64,000 bases of DNA from Dichomitus squalens LYAD-421 SS1 (Eukaryota > Basidiomycota > Agaricomycetes > Polyporales > Polyporaceae): contig NW_006766898.1 in assembly GCF_000275845.1 (NCBI RefSeq), forward strand, positions 342,999 to 406,998. Reading direction: 5' to 3'. Each line of letters opens with the position of its first letter. Positions within the stretch are counted from its first letter, which is position 1. The position numbers and the translations under genes are program-made. A model generated the notes under the pieces. That model saw only the letters and a list, made by a program, of their open reading frames with translations, ran no database searches and was not told the DNA's origin. Shown here piece by piece: positions 21,979 to 34,139 of this stretch.

Positions 21979-24900
21979 CTACCAGTTCATCGTGTTGTCC
22001 CGGAGGATCGGCGTGCCGATCACAGGCCGACGCTCCCGCATGCTCGGGTTGAACGGATCCTCAGCAGCAGCGCCCGACGCAGCGGCGGCGCCGTGGTCCC
22101 CGAGCCCGCGGAGCGAGTCCGCCGCGTAGTAGAACGAGCGCCGGCGCTGGCCGCCGACCGAGTCGCGGTCGAACTCGTGGTCCTCCTCCGGAGGCGCGCC
22201 GATGAATTCGGTCTGGTGCGGGTCCGAGAGCCTGCGGTGCGCGAGCTCGCGGCGCTGCTTGATGGCGCGGTAGACGAGGAACGCAAGGATGAGGAGCGTG
22301 ATCGCGCCGAGCGAGGTGACGACGCCGATGATGGCGTCCTCGCGGGTCTTGGACGACGAGCTGCCGCTCGACGCGTGGCCGCTGCCCGAGTCGTTGCTGC
22401 CCGAGCTGCCGTCGGTCGAACCGGGCGCGTTCTCGACGGGGAAGCTCGAGACGACGTGCTTGGCGAGGTCGCTGTACGGCGAGTTGAGGGCGGTGTAGAA
22501 CGCCGACGAGGTGACCTTGAGCTGCTGGGCGAGCGTGTCGACCGCGCCCGTCGGGATCCACCCGAGGTACATCGTTTGCAGGAGGTCGACGTCCGAAGGG
22601 CCCGTGTAGTCGGCCGGAACGTACACGTGGAGCTGGTACGTCTTCACCTGTTCCGCTGTACATCGATCGACATCAGCAAAATGTCCACCAGAACGTCGCG
22701 ATTCTGCGACTTACCCGTCAAGTCGAGCGAAGCTTGGAGAATGGGCGACATCCACGCGAAGATCTGCGCCGACGAATTCGGGTTGGTGAGGACGAACTCC
22801 CAGTTCAGCGCCGCGTCGAACAGCAGCGAAATCTGCGTGTACCCGTCGAGGTCAGGGTCACCAGGGTGCGAGCCGGCCGCCGGGAAGATCTGGTTCGGGA
22901 GGTCAGACGGGAGGGCAGCCTGGCTCGGGCTAGCTGACGACGGCTGCAACGTGAAGGTGGTCGACGGCGTGTCGGGGTCCGTCGCAGTCGTGGTAAGGGT
23001 GGACTCCGAGGGGGTCGAGGCGACGGCGAGCGAAGTGCCGGTGACGAACGTGAACTGCGAGTCTACCGACGGCGTGGACGTGAGCACGTGCGACGTGGTG
23101 AGATTCGTGGTAGCCACCGACGTCGACGTGATTGACGGAAGGCTGATCACGGTACCGTTCGTCGACGTCGACGTCGTGGTCCCGTTGACCGCGCTAGTCG
23201 TGATCGTGGCGTTACCAGAGACGGCGCTCGTAATCGCGCTGCTGGTGGTTGTAACGCTCCCGGAGATGCTGATGATACTCGTACTGTTGCCAGAACCAGA
23301 TATGGTCGTCGTAATGGTGCTGTTGCCGCTGGTAATAGTGGTGACCGTCGCCGAAATCGAGGTGGTGGTACCATTGCCAGGAGCAGAGGTGATCGTCGAC
23401 CTGGGATGTTATACGTGAGCATAGGACCCATATACACATGCTACCAGCATTCCAAACTCACGTATCACTCGTAGTCGTCACAGTGGAGTTCCCTGTAACC
23501 GTCGAACCGCTAGACGTCGACGTCGACGTGCCACTCGTAGTGATGTTTAAAGTCGGGAGGATGGAAGTGATAGGAGGAAGTGAGAGAATCCCAGAGCTCG
23601 TGGACGACGTGTCATTGCCGGCAGGGGCCGAGGTGACGGACTCAGTCGGCACCGCACTGGACGTGATTGTGCCAGAGACGGAGGTGGTCACAGTGGCTGA
23701 TACGCTGTCGCTTGAGCTACTAGTGGGAGGGCTGAGAATGGACGAGAGCCAGGATGACAAGGGAATACCCCCGCTGGTGCTTGTGGACGACGCAGCTACC
23801 GAGCTGGTCACGGAAGCCGACGTCGCGGAATCGGTGCCGGTGGTCGACACTGAGTCGGTAGACGAGGAGCCGCTGGCGGAAACAGAGGAACTGACCACGG
23901 AGCTCGTAATCGTCACCGAGTCAGAGGCCGAGTCGGTGGCAGACGAAGTAACAGATGCAGAAGTGGTGGTGGTGGGAGGGGCCAAGACCGACGTTACACT
24001 GCACAGAAGGTCCAGAAGAAGGTTGCAAGTGCTAGAGCTGGAAGCGGCCGAATCGGTTATGCTGCTAGCGGTCGATGTGGGGGAATCGGTGATGGATATG
24101 GAACCCGTGGTCGTTGCAGACGCGGATGCAGAGCCAGTAACGCTCGCGGTAGTTGAGTCGGTCGCCGTCCCGGATACGGACCCGGAAATGGTCGACGACA
24201 CAGTAGTGGAATTTGTTGACGACGCGGATGAGGACGCCGCTGATGATGCGATCGACGATGCTGCTGACGATACTGTCGATGATACCGTTGATGATACAGT
24301 CGAGGAGCCGGTGGCAGAGGCGGAAGACGAACCTGTCGCAGAAGCGGATGAAGAATCCGTCACAGATGCGGACGAAGAGTCTGTGGACGTCGCAGAGCTC
24401 GCCGTCGTCGATGACGCGATGGTCGTCGAGCTCGCGGGGACCAAGGAGGTGGTCGGGGCCCCGAAAAGGCTACTGACCGCACTCTCGAGATTATCACCTG
24501 CATCTCCCAGCAGCTGCCCTAGATCATCACCAACGCCGCCTACGGTCTGTCCGACGCCACCTGAAACGACGAGTTAGCAAGTGAGCTTCTCAAAGTCGAG
24601 ATCTAGACAGAAGGCCGCGTCCTTTCTACGCTCTGCGCCCTCGGCCAACGTGGCCTTGCGCTCAAGATCCCCCGAACATGTTCGCAGCCGATGACTGCGC
24701 CCAATGTGCATCCTTGCCGCGCCCGATTCAAAGGGGGCCAAATCCCGACCGTGAGGGGGTGCTCATGCTACCCAATCTGGAGGAACATGACACGACAAGC
24801 GCCCGAAGTCGTAACCAAACCCAAAAACACTCAGCTCTCACGTCAGGCAGGCTAGCATCCTTGTCTCCTGGAACGATGCAAACTGCATATGCATGCAGAG

Positions 24901-25534
24901 CCGGGCACTGAAGGCTGTCATGGCCAAGGAAGGGAGACGCGTGAACGGCACGTCATGCCACACGAGGATCAAAACCTGCGTCTGATCATCACGGGCATCG
25001 CGACGGAAGATGCAGGCGACGAGACAGCGGCCCAACATAGAGAAGAGCTTGCGCGACGTCGGCGAAGCCGCAACGCATGCTCGCTCGTACGGGAGGGAGC
25101 CTCCGGGTGCGAAGTCGCCTCTGGGCAACATTTGGTCGCGATAGATTGACAGATGCGAAAGCACAGCAGACGCATTCTAATCACGAACCGCTACGGCGTA
25201 TCTCGCATCTCCAATGCCCGATCACACGCAGCGGAGGCGAAGACAGTGTGCCAGCCAGCACACGTCCCTCGCCTCGAGAGAGGTCGTAGAGCCCGGGTGC
25301 GGCAACTGTGGCGCTGGAGACGGACGACCTCGAAAACGGCGAAGGGAAGGATGAGTGCTCACCGAGGAGACCTCCAAGGTCACGGTGGGAGAGAAGCTCA
25401 GCGATGTGGTCCCTCTTGAAGGCGAGAGAGCGACGGGCGTGGGACGAGTGCAGGGACGAGCGAGAGGCATCGACAGCGGAGAGCTGGAGAGCAGTTGCGA
25501 GCAGAGAAGCAAAGAGCACGTTAGAGAAGAACAT
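21979..25534 (-). CDS. MSB2: Msb2-like signalling mucin
   Basis: Exons 25534-25363, 24560-23462, 23400-22715 and 22655-21979; 877 residues. It starts with a signal peptide (MFFSNVLFASLLATALQLS), followed by a long Ser/Thr domain of low complexity, expected to be heavily O-mannosylated. Next is a conserved extracellular block with YTQISLLFDAALNWEFVLTN, SSAQIFAWM, LGWIPTGAVDTLAQQL and SAFYTAL, resembling the Hkr1-Msb2 homology domain. A single membrane segment (IIGVVTSLGAITLLILAFLV) and a ~90-residue cytoplasmic tail close the protein. Fungal Msb2 senses osmotic or surface stress and feeds Cdc42-linked MAP kinase cascades. The first intron (24561-25362, 802 nt) is unusually long; the splice gives an in-frame GLLGGVGQTVGG join, but an additional exon inside it is possible. 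Confidence 0.8.
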
Positions 25535-27391
25535 GGTGCTGGCGAGCGCGGAGGAGCAGATGGGACAGGCTTTGGGCTATGCGCTGAAGAGCAGGACGGC
25601 GGTACGGTTCTTGGGGCCGTCGACCGCCTGGAGGGGGAACAAGGAGCGTGGGGACTGCTATGGGAGGCAGAGGGGGGAAGTGAAGAGGATGCCGTACAGC
25701 CCGACAGGCCTCAGCCAGCAATATTGTGTGTTTTAAACGCGACGGACGGGGAAGAGAAAGGGCGAGAGTCGAGGGCAGTGAACCCGAATCCACCGCCCTT
25801 TGCTCTTATTTGTTCCGTCCGTTCTGATCATCATTTTCGCTCTCATTGCCTCCCTCAGGCTCTCGTTCTGAGAAGTGTCGCTTCCTGTTTTCTGCTATGT
25901 ACGCTGAGAGGCCGGGTCGAGACATCGGTCCAACAGATTCTGTCGAGGGTCCGTAATTTCTGCAGTCGCCCCCGGCGCAACCATGGAAACATGGATTAAT
26001 GTCCGCTCGAACAACGCCCAGATGACGCTCATGCGAGCGCGCGGTGCCTGTTGAACAACTTGAAGCTAGCTTGAACGTCCATCGAGTCCTCTCTGGCCAG
26101 CGTCCACCTCATGAATAGAATCTCGCTCTCTCGTCGTGCACCGCTACATGTGGTCAGCTTCCCTACATGCTCGCCGTCCTGCGGCAAAGAAAGGGCTGCG
26201 GAGGTTTGCTGGCCGAGAGCTCTTCCCGACCGTCAGGCGATCATCCAAGACGCGCAAGTATAGTCCCCATTCATGAAACTCTGACTTCGCCGGCACTGGC
26301 ACTCATGCCATGCTTCTGTGAAGCACTTGTGATCGTGCGGGCTTACAGCTGCTTACAGCCTGATCCACAAGTACATACCCGCCAAAGTGAATGCCGCCGC
26401 CGCGCCCCATGGCTTGCACGAGGAGAACGTGGTCGTTCTTTTGTCTACTTGTCGACTCTATCAGGTTCTCAGATATATCAATCATGTATGTACACTGCAC
26501 GTCACAACACTGCACTGCGCCCTGCAAGGTCAACCTGAGGAACGAGTAGCGGCGGTGGCCAGGAGGATCCTATAGTAGGTGCATCTCACCATGCACGTCA
26601 ACTAAACCCCCGCTGTTGTCTCCGCAGCTCATTACGCTGGCTTCGTTTGCTCACCAGCTCGGGCCCTGATCAGGAAACCATGCATCGTGCCAGGGGGATC
26701 GCCCATGGATCGCTACAATCGCTTTCGCAATCTTTGTCCTCGAGTCTTCGCAACACACCCCGAATCAGAACATGATCGCACCGACACCGCGTTGCATACT
26801 CAATGTAAGTACGTAACAGCTTGCGGCGCAGATCCGTACGTTTGATTGCATCTACGTCCGTTTGTCGAGCTTTGCCTGTCATGCACCATCGGGGCGGGTA
26901 TCAGATAGATCCATACGCCACAAACATACATCTATCCGGCTTGTACCTCTGCATCTGTCACCTATGCTCATGAGTCGTATTCCCATACCTCAGGTAAGGT
27001 GTCTACACCTTGCTTGTCTTGGTTTCACAACGCTCACGACTGTTACCTTACAGACACGGCTGTCAGCGAGATAGAAAACCTGTGATCACCATGTTTGAGC
27101 CCGTGAGGTGTAACGTGGCTCGAACGCGTCCGCCGAAGCCGTTACGCGATAAACGAGAGTCTGTGTTTTCGCTCACGGGCGGGTATATATACACATCAAG
27201 GCTGGGCTATTTCGTGCTATGGGCGACCCGGCCTTACTTGGGGTGTCCTTTTCGGTGCATCCACGCAGCGTCATCAGCCAGCTACGCACAGTTTGCAGTG
27301 GCGACGTCGGTAGGCTAATGTATGCCAGTACTTGCTGTGTGGATCCATTGCGAACTAGTATACATCAATCGGTCATATGTCTTTGCTCTGC
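25535..27391. other. Intergenic region, mucin promoter
   Basis: About 1.9 kb between the mucin start (minus) and the 3' end of the amidotransferase (minus), so it mainly holds the mucin promoter. A TATATATA lies at 27183-27190, 7 bp after the right arm of an inverted repeat GCCCGTGAG/CTCACGGGC (about 27099 and 27171). No open frame looks like a real gene. Confidence 0.4.
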
Positions 27392-28506
27392 CTAGAACTG
27401 AACCGCAACGGGAGCGCGCTTCAGCACCATGTCCCGCCCCACCATGATACACTCGTTCTTCGGGATAAGCTCCCAGTCCTCCTCCTTGAACGTCGTCGGC
27501 TCGCTCGCGACGATGACATGGTCCCCGTGCTCCTCCGCGCCCTTCAAGTTCCGCGCCCCGTTGTCGACGCCCTCCACGTCCGGATGCCCCGGGAACTTCC
27601 TGTTCAGCGCAACGCCCGCCCGCATCGACAAGTACAGCGACGGCGGGTGCTCCGTCGCGTGGTTCCTGAACCGGATCGCGAGCAGCTGCTCCCCGTCCGT
27701 GACCGCGACGTTCAAGCTCGACGCGTCCGGCGTCCTCCCGACCCTTGCCATCGCCTCCGCCTGCAGCGTCAGCACCCGCTGTATCGCGCGCTCCAGACAC
27801 GCCTTCATCTCCTCGAGCGGGTGCGCGCGCTCCCACACCTCCTCCCCGCGCGCCGCCTGGAGGTACGTGAAGAAGAGCGCGGCGAGCAGCTCCGAGTCCG
27901 TCGTGCCCTTGACGCGCACGTGCGCCGCGTCCGAGAGCTCGAGCGCGAGCGCGCGCTTGACCTCGTCGAAGTGCGCGACGGACCCGTTGTGCATGAACGC
28001 GAACCGGCCGAACGTGAACGGGTGGTTGTTGTACTGGTGGATCGCCGTCGCGCCCGACGCCGCGCGGATGTGCGCGAACACGCAGTGCGCCGTCGTCCCC
28101 GCGCAGATCGACTGGAAGATGGGGTCCGTCGTCGGCTGCCGCAGGATCTTGTACGCCACCGGGCGCGGGCCCTCGCACTCGCCGAACGCCGCGCGCGCGT
28201 CGGTGTACCTGCGGATAGTTAGAGCAGTAGGTATGTAAGTAGGGCCGTGCGTGCGTGAGTGAGTGGCAGGAGATCCAGCACGCGATGGTGTAGATCCATG
28301 ACATACCAAGCGACCCCGAGACCATCTAGATTGAAGGGGCTGTTCCGCAGAGTCATTTCCTGCGGCGTCGTACCCGGCTCATAGTGCGTGAGGTATGGGA
28401 GGAAGCGGTCGTGCACTTGCTTCGCGATGGCGTGATCGGGCGAGATGAGGACGTCTTCAAGAAGACAAGGCTCCGTGGTAGATATGTATGCAAACCACCT
28501 GCACAT
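27392..28506 (-). CDS. Class II glutamine amidotransferase (Dug3-like)
   Basis: Exons 28506-28307 and 28208-27392; 338 residues. The protein begins MCRWFAY, so Cys2 becomes the N-terminal nucleophile after Met removal, as in all class II glutamine amidotransferase domains. Further marks are GLGVAWY, AHCVFAHIRAASG, NNHPFTFGRFAFMHNGSV and KGTTDSELL. This domain order without any synthase partner matches the Dug3/YafJ group; in yeast Dug3 acts with Dug2 in glutathione degradation. The exact role here is inferred. The second exon is very GC-rich and open in several frames, but only this frame carries the motifs. Confidence 0.88.
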
Positions 28507-29439
28507 CGTGACAGCACCGTCGTGGTTTCAAGGCTGGGGAGGTTAAGCAGGTCGGCGCGATGCCAGTACCTACAGCCTGAGTGCAAGACCAACACGCTAT
28601 AGATATACAGTCCCCGCGCCTCGTGCACTCTCAGACGCCGTCCTGGAAGTTCTAAGGTTTGCAGGGAAGTTGAAGGCCGGCCCAGCACCCGTGGCGAGCC
28701 GCTTACTCTGTCGAGGCCGAGTAGCCTACCTCGGGGGCACCCTTAGTCTCGGCTCCAGACGTTCTACAGCCCTCTCTGCCTCGGCACTCGATGCTTCGCT
28801 ACGCTCAGCAAGCCTTTGGATGGATTAGGAAGGATGAATTGATGGAAAGGATCGTGAATGGATCTTGAAGAGGGGGAAACGGGTACAGACTGTAAGCGCT
28901 AGAACGGATGGGAACGAGACTAGGGCACCCTTGGGACGGCGGATGGATCATATGAGTACGCGCGGCACTGCACAGAACGATGAAACGTCAAGGACACAGC
29001 CTGGATGGTGCTGCGAGAACACGGAGACCGGGAGAAGTATCAAGTCGTACGATATGCTTGAAGGAGCCTGCTCAGGTGTGCGGTCATGAGAGCGAGAAGG
29101 TAGTCGGTGAGTGATTCAAACCGAGCAAACCGTCGAGTTCTCCAAATGGTGTGCAAGCGGCGTTGTTATCGAGTTCGATGAGCGAAAGCGCCTACGAGCG
29201 AGTGATACTTGAGCGGTCAAGTTAGGCCTTCATGAAAGATGTGTACACGATGGCGGTCGCACGTTAGGTGAGATCTAACTAGATGGAGTACGGTCGTATC
29301 CTACCATGGATAGCATGAGGTATAGAAGCAAAGGCGACGGGCGAAGTGTGAACACGGGAGACTATAAAGCGGAAACGAACTTGAAGCGTTCAACCATCCA
29401 GAAAAGATGACGAACATCCATGAAGTCAAGTCGAGCAGG
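28507..29439. other. Intergenic region
   Basis: Holds the promoter of the amidotransferase (minus) and the 3' end of Cys-rich paralogue C (minus). I checked for tRNA and 5S features and saw none. Confidence 0.4.
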
Positions 29440-31302
29440 TCAAATGTAACCATCATGATGACCAGCAGGCCGCTTCACGTCCGCAGGGTACTGGGGAGAC
29501 AAAGGCGTCTGAGGGAGCGGTGCAGCGTCCGAAGAACTAGCTGCAGCGGCATACGGAACTCCAGTGACGCTCGGACCGTCCCATTGTGGCTCCGGCTCCA
29601 GCTCATTCGGTTCGTCCTCCCATGACCGGTACGCCGGAGGCAAGCGTCCAGACGCGGAGCGTTGTAGCTGAGGAACAGGACCGGCGTCCGCATGTCGCTC
29701 GCCCTCCTCGTCGAGTGCTGGCGGCGACTGAGGATAGCCGTCAACCCCAGCAAATTTGGAGGACGTGGTAGCGGCACTTCCGCCGGCGAGCATGAGCCCG
29801 CTGCCTGCCCCACTCCCGCTTGCACTGGACTGTGGACCGCTTCTGGGAAGCAATGCAATTGATTCAGATTCCTCCGCGAGATCTGATGTTCGGCCGTACC
29901 TCGAAGTTGGGCCTGAGCAGCAGGAATTAGGTCATCCAGGTGAGCGCTCCAAATGGCGACTCCAACAGCGCCAATGGAAGGCCACTCACCTTGCGAAGCA
30001 GTCGCCGAAAAAGGCGTGACTGTGCTCATTGGCGGATCTCCACCATCTTCGTAGCGGTACTCGCCAGCGAGGTCAAGAGGCCGCGGGCCTTGCGATCGGG
30101 CTCGTCGACGCAAGAGGAAGAATGCGACTAATCCGAGAGCAATGGCACCCACGATTCCACCCACGACGCCGCCCACAATCGCACCAGTGTGAGAACTCGA
30201 GCTTGAGGAGCCGGTCGATGTCGGCGCTGCAGATCCAGTGAGGGCTCCTGATGTTGTTTGGGTGCCGGATGTCGTGGTGGTATCGTTCTTCGTTGTCGAT
30301 GCGCAATTGGTGAACGTGTTGTTGTTTGACGCAGCGAGGTCTGCCACAATCGTCTCCTTCGTGTAAACACTTGAAGCGTCTGATGAGCCAGGATTTGAGG
30401 ACGATCTAGGTCAACTTACTAAAACCTGGGATACAGCATTGTTGTCAAGTCCGCTTCATCAGATGCTGGATGCGCTTTACGTACCAAGCACCGGTGTCCC
30501 AGAACAGACCATACAAACTGCGGTCCAGTTTGATTTCCTTGTTGCAGACTGCGCTCTGAATGTCGTTCGGAAGCCTGTAGATTTATATCAGTCATCCGAA
30601 TGCTCAATCTGCAGGACCCGGCCTACGTCTTGTTTTGTACAGGGCTGCAAGATCCCAAGTATAGTCCATATCCCCCGACACCTGGAGGCCAGTCCGAAAC
30701 GGGTAATGTGTTGCACGAGAACCCAGGACTCACCAGCATCGATCCCGTCCCCTCCTTCCTCAGTATCGTATTGGCAACTGACCATTGACACGGTCAAACG
30801 AGATATCCTTGTATGTCATGATGAGGGACGCGTACTTCATGCACAACATGCTGAGTGCCCATGCTACAGAATTACAGCAACAGCCGGCTACACGCCAGAG
30901 AGGTTGGTGATATCTTCTGCGGAACAATATAGAGAACTCACAGAGTTGATCGTTGCAGTTGTCTCCTGGGGTATTGGGTCTGAACTTCTGTACTTGATCT
31001 TCCGGGTTGGGTCGATTGAGCGGTCTAACTTTCTGCAATAACATAGCGTTTAAGAAAGAAGAGTACTCACAATCATTGTTGCAGATTTGCCTCAAACGCT
31101 GGTACGTGACGCCTGTCGGGCTACGTCAGACATGCCAATATGCAGATCAGGGAGGTCAATCAATACATGGCGTTTCCCCAACGGCATCTGTATACCAATC
31201 CAGCTGTGCGCTCGCGCACGTTGTATTGTCTCCATACACGCCACGGGTCCAGAGGGGGAGCGATAGGAAGGAATAAGCCAGCCACAGTCCCAACCTAGGC
31301 AT
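29440..31302 (-). CDS. Cys-rich single-pass membrane protein, paralogue C
   Basis: Ten exons: 31302-31167, 31112-31071, 30998-30942, 30887-30836, 30777-30734, 30681-30627, 30574-30485, 30425-30420, 30369-29990 and 29912-29440; 444 residues. It has a signal peptide, NTTCASAQLDWYTDAVGE, QRLRQICNNDYQV, CCCNS and LSMLCMNC in the ectodomain, a Ser/Thr stalk, a Gly-rich membrane segment about 222-245 followed by RRRAR, and a cytoplasmic tail with SGRLPPAYRSWE near 379-382. The tail motif is almost identical to that of paralogue A, so A and C are closer to each other there than either is to B. Exon 8 is again six nucleotides. It lies about 15 kb from the tandem pair and is inverted. Confidence 0.83.
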
Positions 31303-32961
31303 GTTGTTCGTAGCGGTCGTAAGTCTAAGCCAGCAGGGAAGGTTTGTGACCCAAGGACAAAGACAGAAGCGCGATAGTGGTAAGCCGGGGAGCGTTCCTC
31401 CACGTCGCCTAGATGCGTAGACGATGGCGGTTGCAAAATCCCTCAAGCAAAGCCCTCGCTGTCGGCCACGGTGGCTGAGATGGGGCGCGTCAAGAATGAG
31501 CAGGTGGGAGTTGACAGGAACCTCACAAATATCGGAGGCGAGGCCAGAAGAGAGCGGGCCCGACGTGTTTGGCCCGCAGTATCCGTCGCATGACTACGGC
31601 GTGCCCCCGCCGCGACGCGTCCAGCTGTCAAAGTGGGGCACTACTAATTAGCCTTTGCCGAGCGTCGGACTGGATACGGACCGACTCAGGGCGTGCCTTA
31701 GGCCCTGTTTGATGCCCCTCAAAGTCTAACATGATAATATGTACTGACCTTCGAACGTCGTCCTGTGTTGATGTTATCTCACCCTACATACATAGTCCCT
31801 CCAGTATCAGGCAAGAGCAACCGCATGCATTCTGCGAGAAGACATTCGAGCTGTCGACGAATCGCAAGTTAGAGCAAGCCTAGACGACTATGTAGCCATC
31901 TATGTACCACCAAAACCGCCAATCGAGATAGGGCGGTGCACTCCAAAGTCCACGATGCACTAGCCACCTTCAACTCCGAGTCTCCGACTACTTTCAAGGA
32001 GTCCTATATAGTCATGACCAATCTTCAGGCATGTTTTGGGGCGCTGAGTATGAGCAGTATCACAGACATACAATAGCCTACGCCGACCACGAGGTTGCCC
32101 GCGAGTAAAAGTATATCTCGAGATGCGTCGTTGGACTCGGGGACCCATCGGATGGGCAAGGAAGTCAACATCTATGCAAAATGTAAAATATTATCTATGA
32201 GGCGTATACGACGAGCGCCGCCACTGTATGTAGGCAACGTACACCACGAACTTGTGAGGACATCTATGGGGTATCACGATTGCATCTTCGACAGCGGGTG
32301 TTCGAGTGCTTGGGGCCAGACAGGAGGATATTGGGCGCCAAAATGCCACCGTGTCAAGCGCGGGGCTGCCTCAGTGGTTCAGCCTGCAGGTCAATCATGC
32401 ACGATGGCTCACGAAGACCGCCTCTCGCCGTAAGGCGTGACTGACAGGTGCACAATGCGCCAAGTTGGTAGCAAGCCTCCCTTCAAACGCTGTACTACCA
32501 TGGCCTCTACACATGGCTCCCAAGTCGACATTTGTCAATGAAACGGACCGACTCATGTGCCCGATATAAACCATCCGCTCAGAGGAGCAAGGCTACACTC
32601 TCATGTCCAAAAGTGCCCCGTAAGCCCTACATATCTGCGTCCTAGGTGATCTACAACACGCTAACACAGCAGAAGCGCGTCCTTATGCTTATTGCGCCAC
32701 CCTCACGTTGCATAATTGGCATGTGCGCTTCGCTTTGTCTCGTATGACAGGTGCCTATAGCTTTGAGCAGGCTTTGCGGCCTCGTTCTTGGCTGTGTCCA
32801 TGGAAACAGTGCAAGGATCTCATGAGCGGTTCGTGTAGGCTTTGCACACCCCTCTTTGTTCCAGTGTCTTCATAAGTTATACGCCCGGGATGCGGCATTC
32901 CCCTGCACCCGTCAGTCCCCATCACCTCTGTCAGATTCTATCTCTGCCATCACTTCCACAG
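31303..32961. other. Intergenic region with a lone transposon-like end
   Basis: Holds the promoter of paralogue C on its left. At 31698 the string TTAGGCCCTGTTTGATGCC resembles a PIF/Harbinger MITE end with its TTA, but I found no matching inverted end. TATAAA occurs at 32566. No gene is supported. Confidence 0.4.
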
Positions 32962-33845
32962 ATGCCAAACCCCACAGGCGAAACATGGGGAAGGTTGATT
33001 CGTACAGGATCGACGATGGACGTCGACCCTTCTTCCCAACCCCGCTCCCGCTCCCGCTCACCTCCCTCAGGAGCGATAGTCTCACATCACGGAGAAATAC
33101 GCAAGTGAGCCACCCTCTCATCTTCTTGATAGTATGCAAGACACCGAACGTACACCCACAGGAAGCGGCGCATCGTGTCGCCCGAATCATCCGAGGAGAC
33201 TATTGGTGACCACCGCGGCACCGGTCGCAACCCTGTGCGAGGCCAGATCGCCTGGCGTACCTCGCGCGAACCGTCGGGCATACAGCCCTCTGTGTCGATC
33301 CACTCTCAGGAGCCCTTCAAACCTTCGGATACTGGAGCGGTCATCTCGAGCGAGGGCTATAGAGGGTGGCGGGAGCCTGACCCTGAGCCTGACCTTACGC
33401 CGACCCCATCCGAGGAGGAGCTTCCGGATCCCACACAGCCTAGCACAGACTCCGGAAACATTTCTGACAGACAGAATAAGCGGATGTTTCCTCGGCTACT
33501 CAGGAAGGAGGACACGCTGATGTCTATCGATCCTGCTTCCCAGCCTCCGGATCCTTCATGTGCGCAGTTCCTCTTCTCTGACACCACTGATGACTGACCC
33601 CAGCGTCGCTCCGGTTTGCTGTAGCCGAGGACACCGAATTACGGCCGGACGTGTCCAGTGCGAATCTTGCAACAATGCTAGACCATCTGAGGCAGAAGCA
33701 GAGAGAAGATCTGGAGGTGTTCGCTAAGAACATCCGGGCGCATATAGAGGTGGAGTGTGCCGACCTCAAGAACGAGCTGACGCGGGTGAAAGCCGAATTG
33801 GTGGACCTGCGTCTGCAGTATCAGCGCATGCAGAACGGGAAGTGA
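32962..33845 (+). CDS. Small hypothetical protein with C-terminal coiled coil
   Basis: Three exons 32962-33104, 33162-33559 and 33604-33845 give 260 residues; an alternative start at 33016 would give 242. The N-terminal half is rich in Ser, Pro, Arg and acidic residues, with a KKRR cluster right after the first splice junction that could be a nuclear localisation signal. The last ~60 residues (MLDHLRQKQREDLEVF..ELTRVKAELVDLRLQY) have clear heptads and should form a coiled coil. I do not recognise a family. The second intron (44 nt) is very short; it is the only way I found to keep the frame into the coiled coil. Confidence 0.6.
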
Positions 33846-34139
33846 GTATTGGAACCGAGAAGACCCGATGGCGTTCTTAGGCTTGGTATCTCTGCTTTGT
33901 GGACATCCGTGATTTTCGACTAGGTCATTGGTGTACAGTACGTTTGGTTGTGATTAATTGTCTTCTAGATTGACTTACACTTGCACAATTCACAAAGGAG
34001 TTCCACAGCTCGGTGGAGATATCATCAACATGGAGCATCGTAAGCTCAAGCGCATATGCTCAAAATATCCAATACGCCCAAGAGAACACCCGTAGTCCAG
34101 TACATAGTCCATTATCCCATACAAGAAACGATCTCCCGC
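33846..34139. other. Convergent intergenic region
   Basis: 3' ends of the coiled-coil gene and the peroxidase gene. Nothing notable. Confidence 0.4.

Noticed and set aside
22093..23418. Long plus-strand open frame of 441 codons opposite the mucin gene
   Set aside because: It is a shadow of the Ser/Thr-rich mucin exons and their GC-rich repeats; the minus strand has signal peptide, homology domain and membrane segment.
23438..24577. Acidic plus-strand frame of 379 codons
   Set aside because: Val/Asp/Glu-rich mirror image of the mucin's Ser/Thr repeats, with no start context or domain.
27377..28238. Plus-strand open frames of 270-280 codons opposite the amidotransferase
   Set aside because: Caused by GC-biased third positions; the minus frame carries all glutamine amidotransferase motifs.
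28500..28620. Possible 5S rRNA-like segment
   Set aside because: A few short strings looked similar, but box A/C spacing and the 5'/3' stem are absent.
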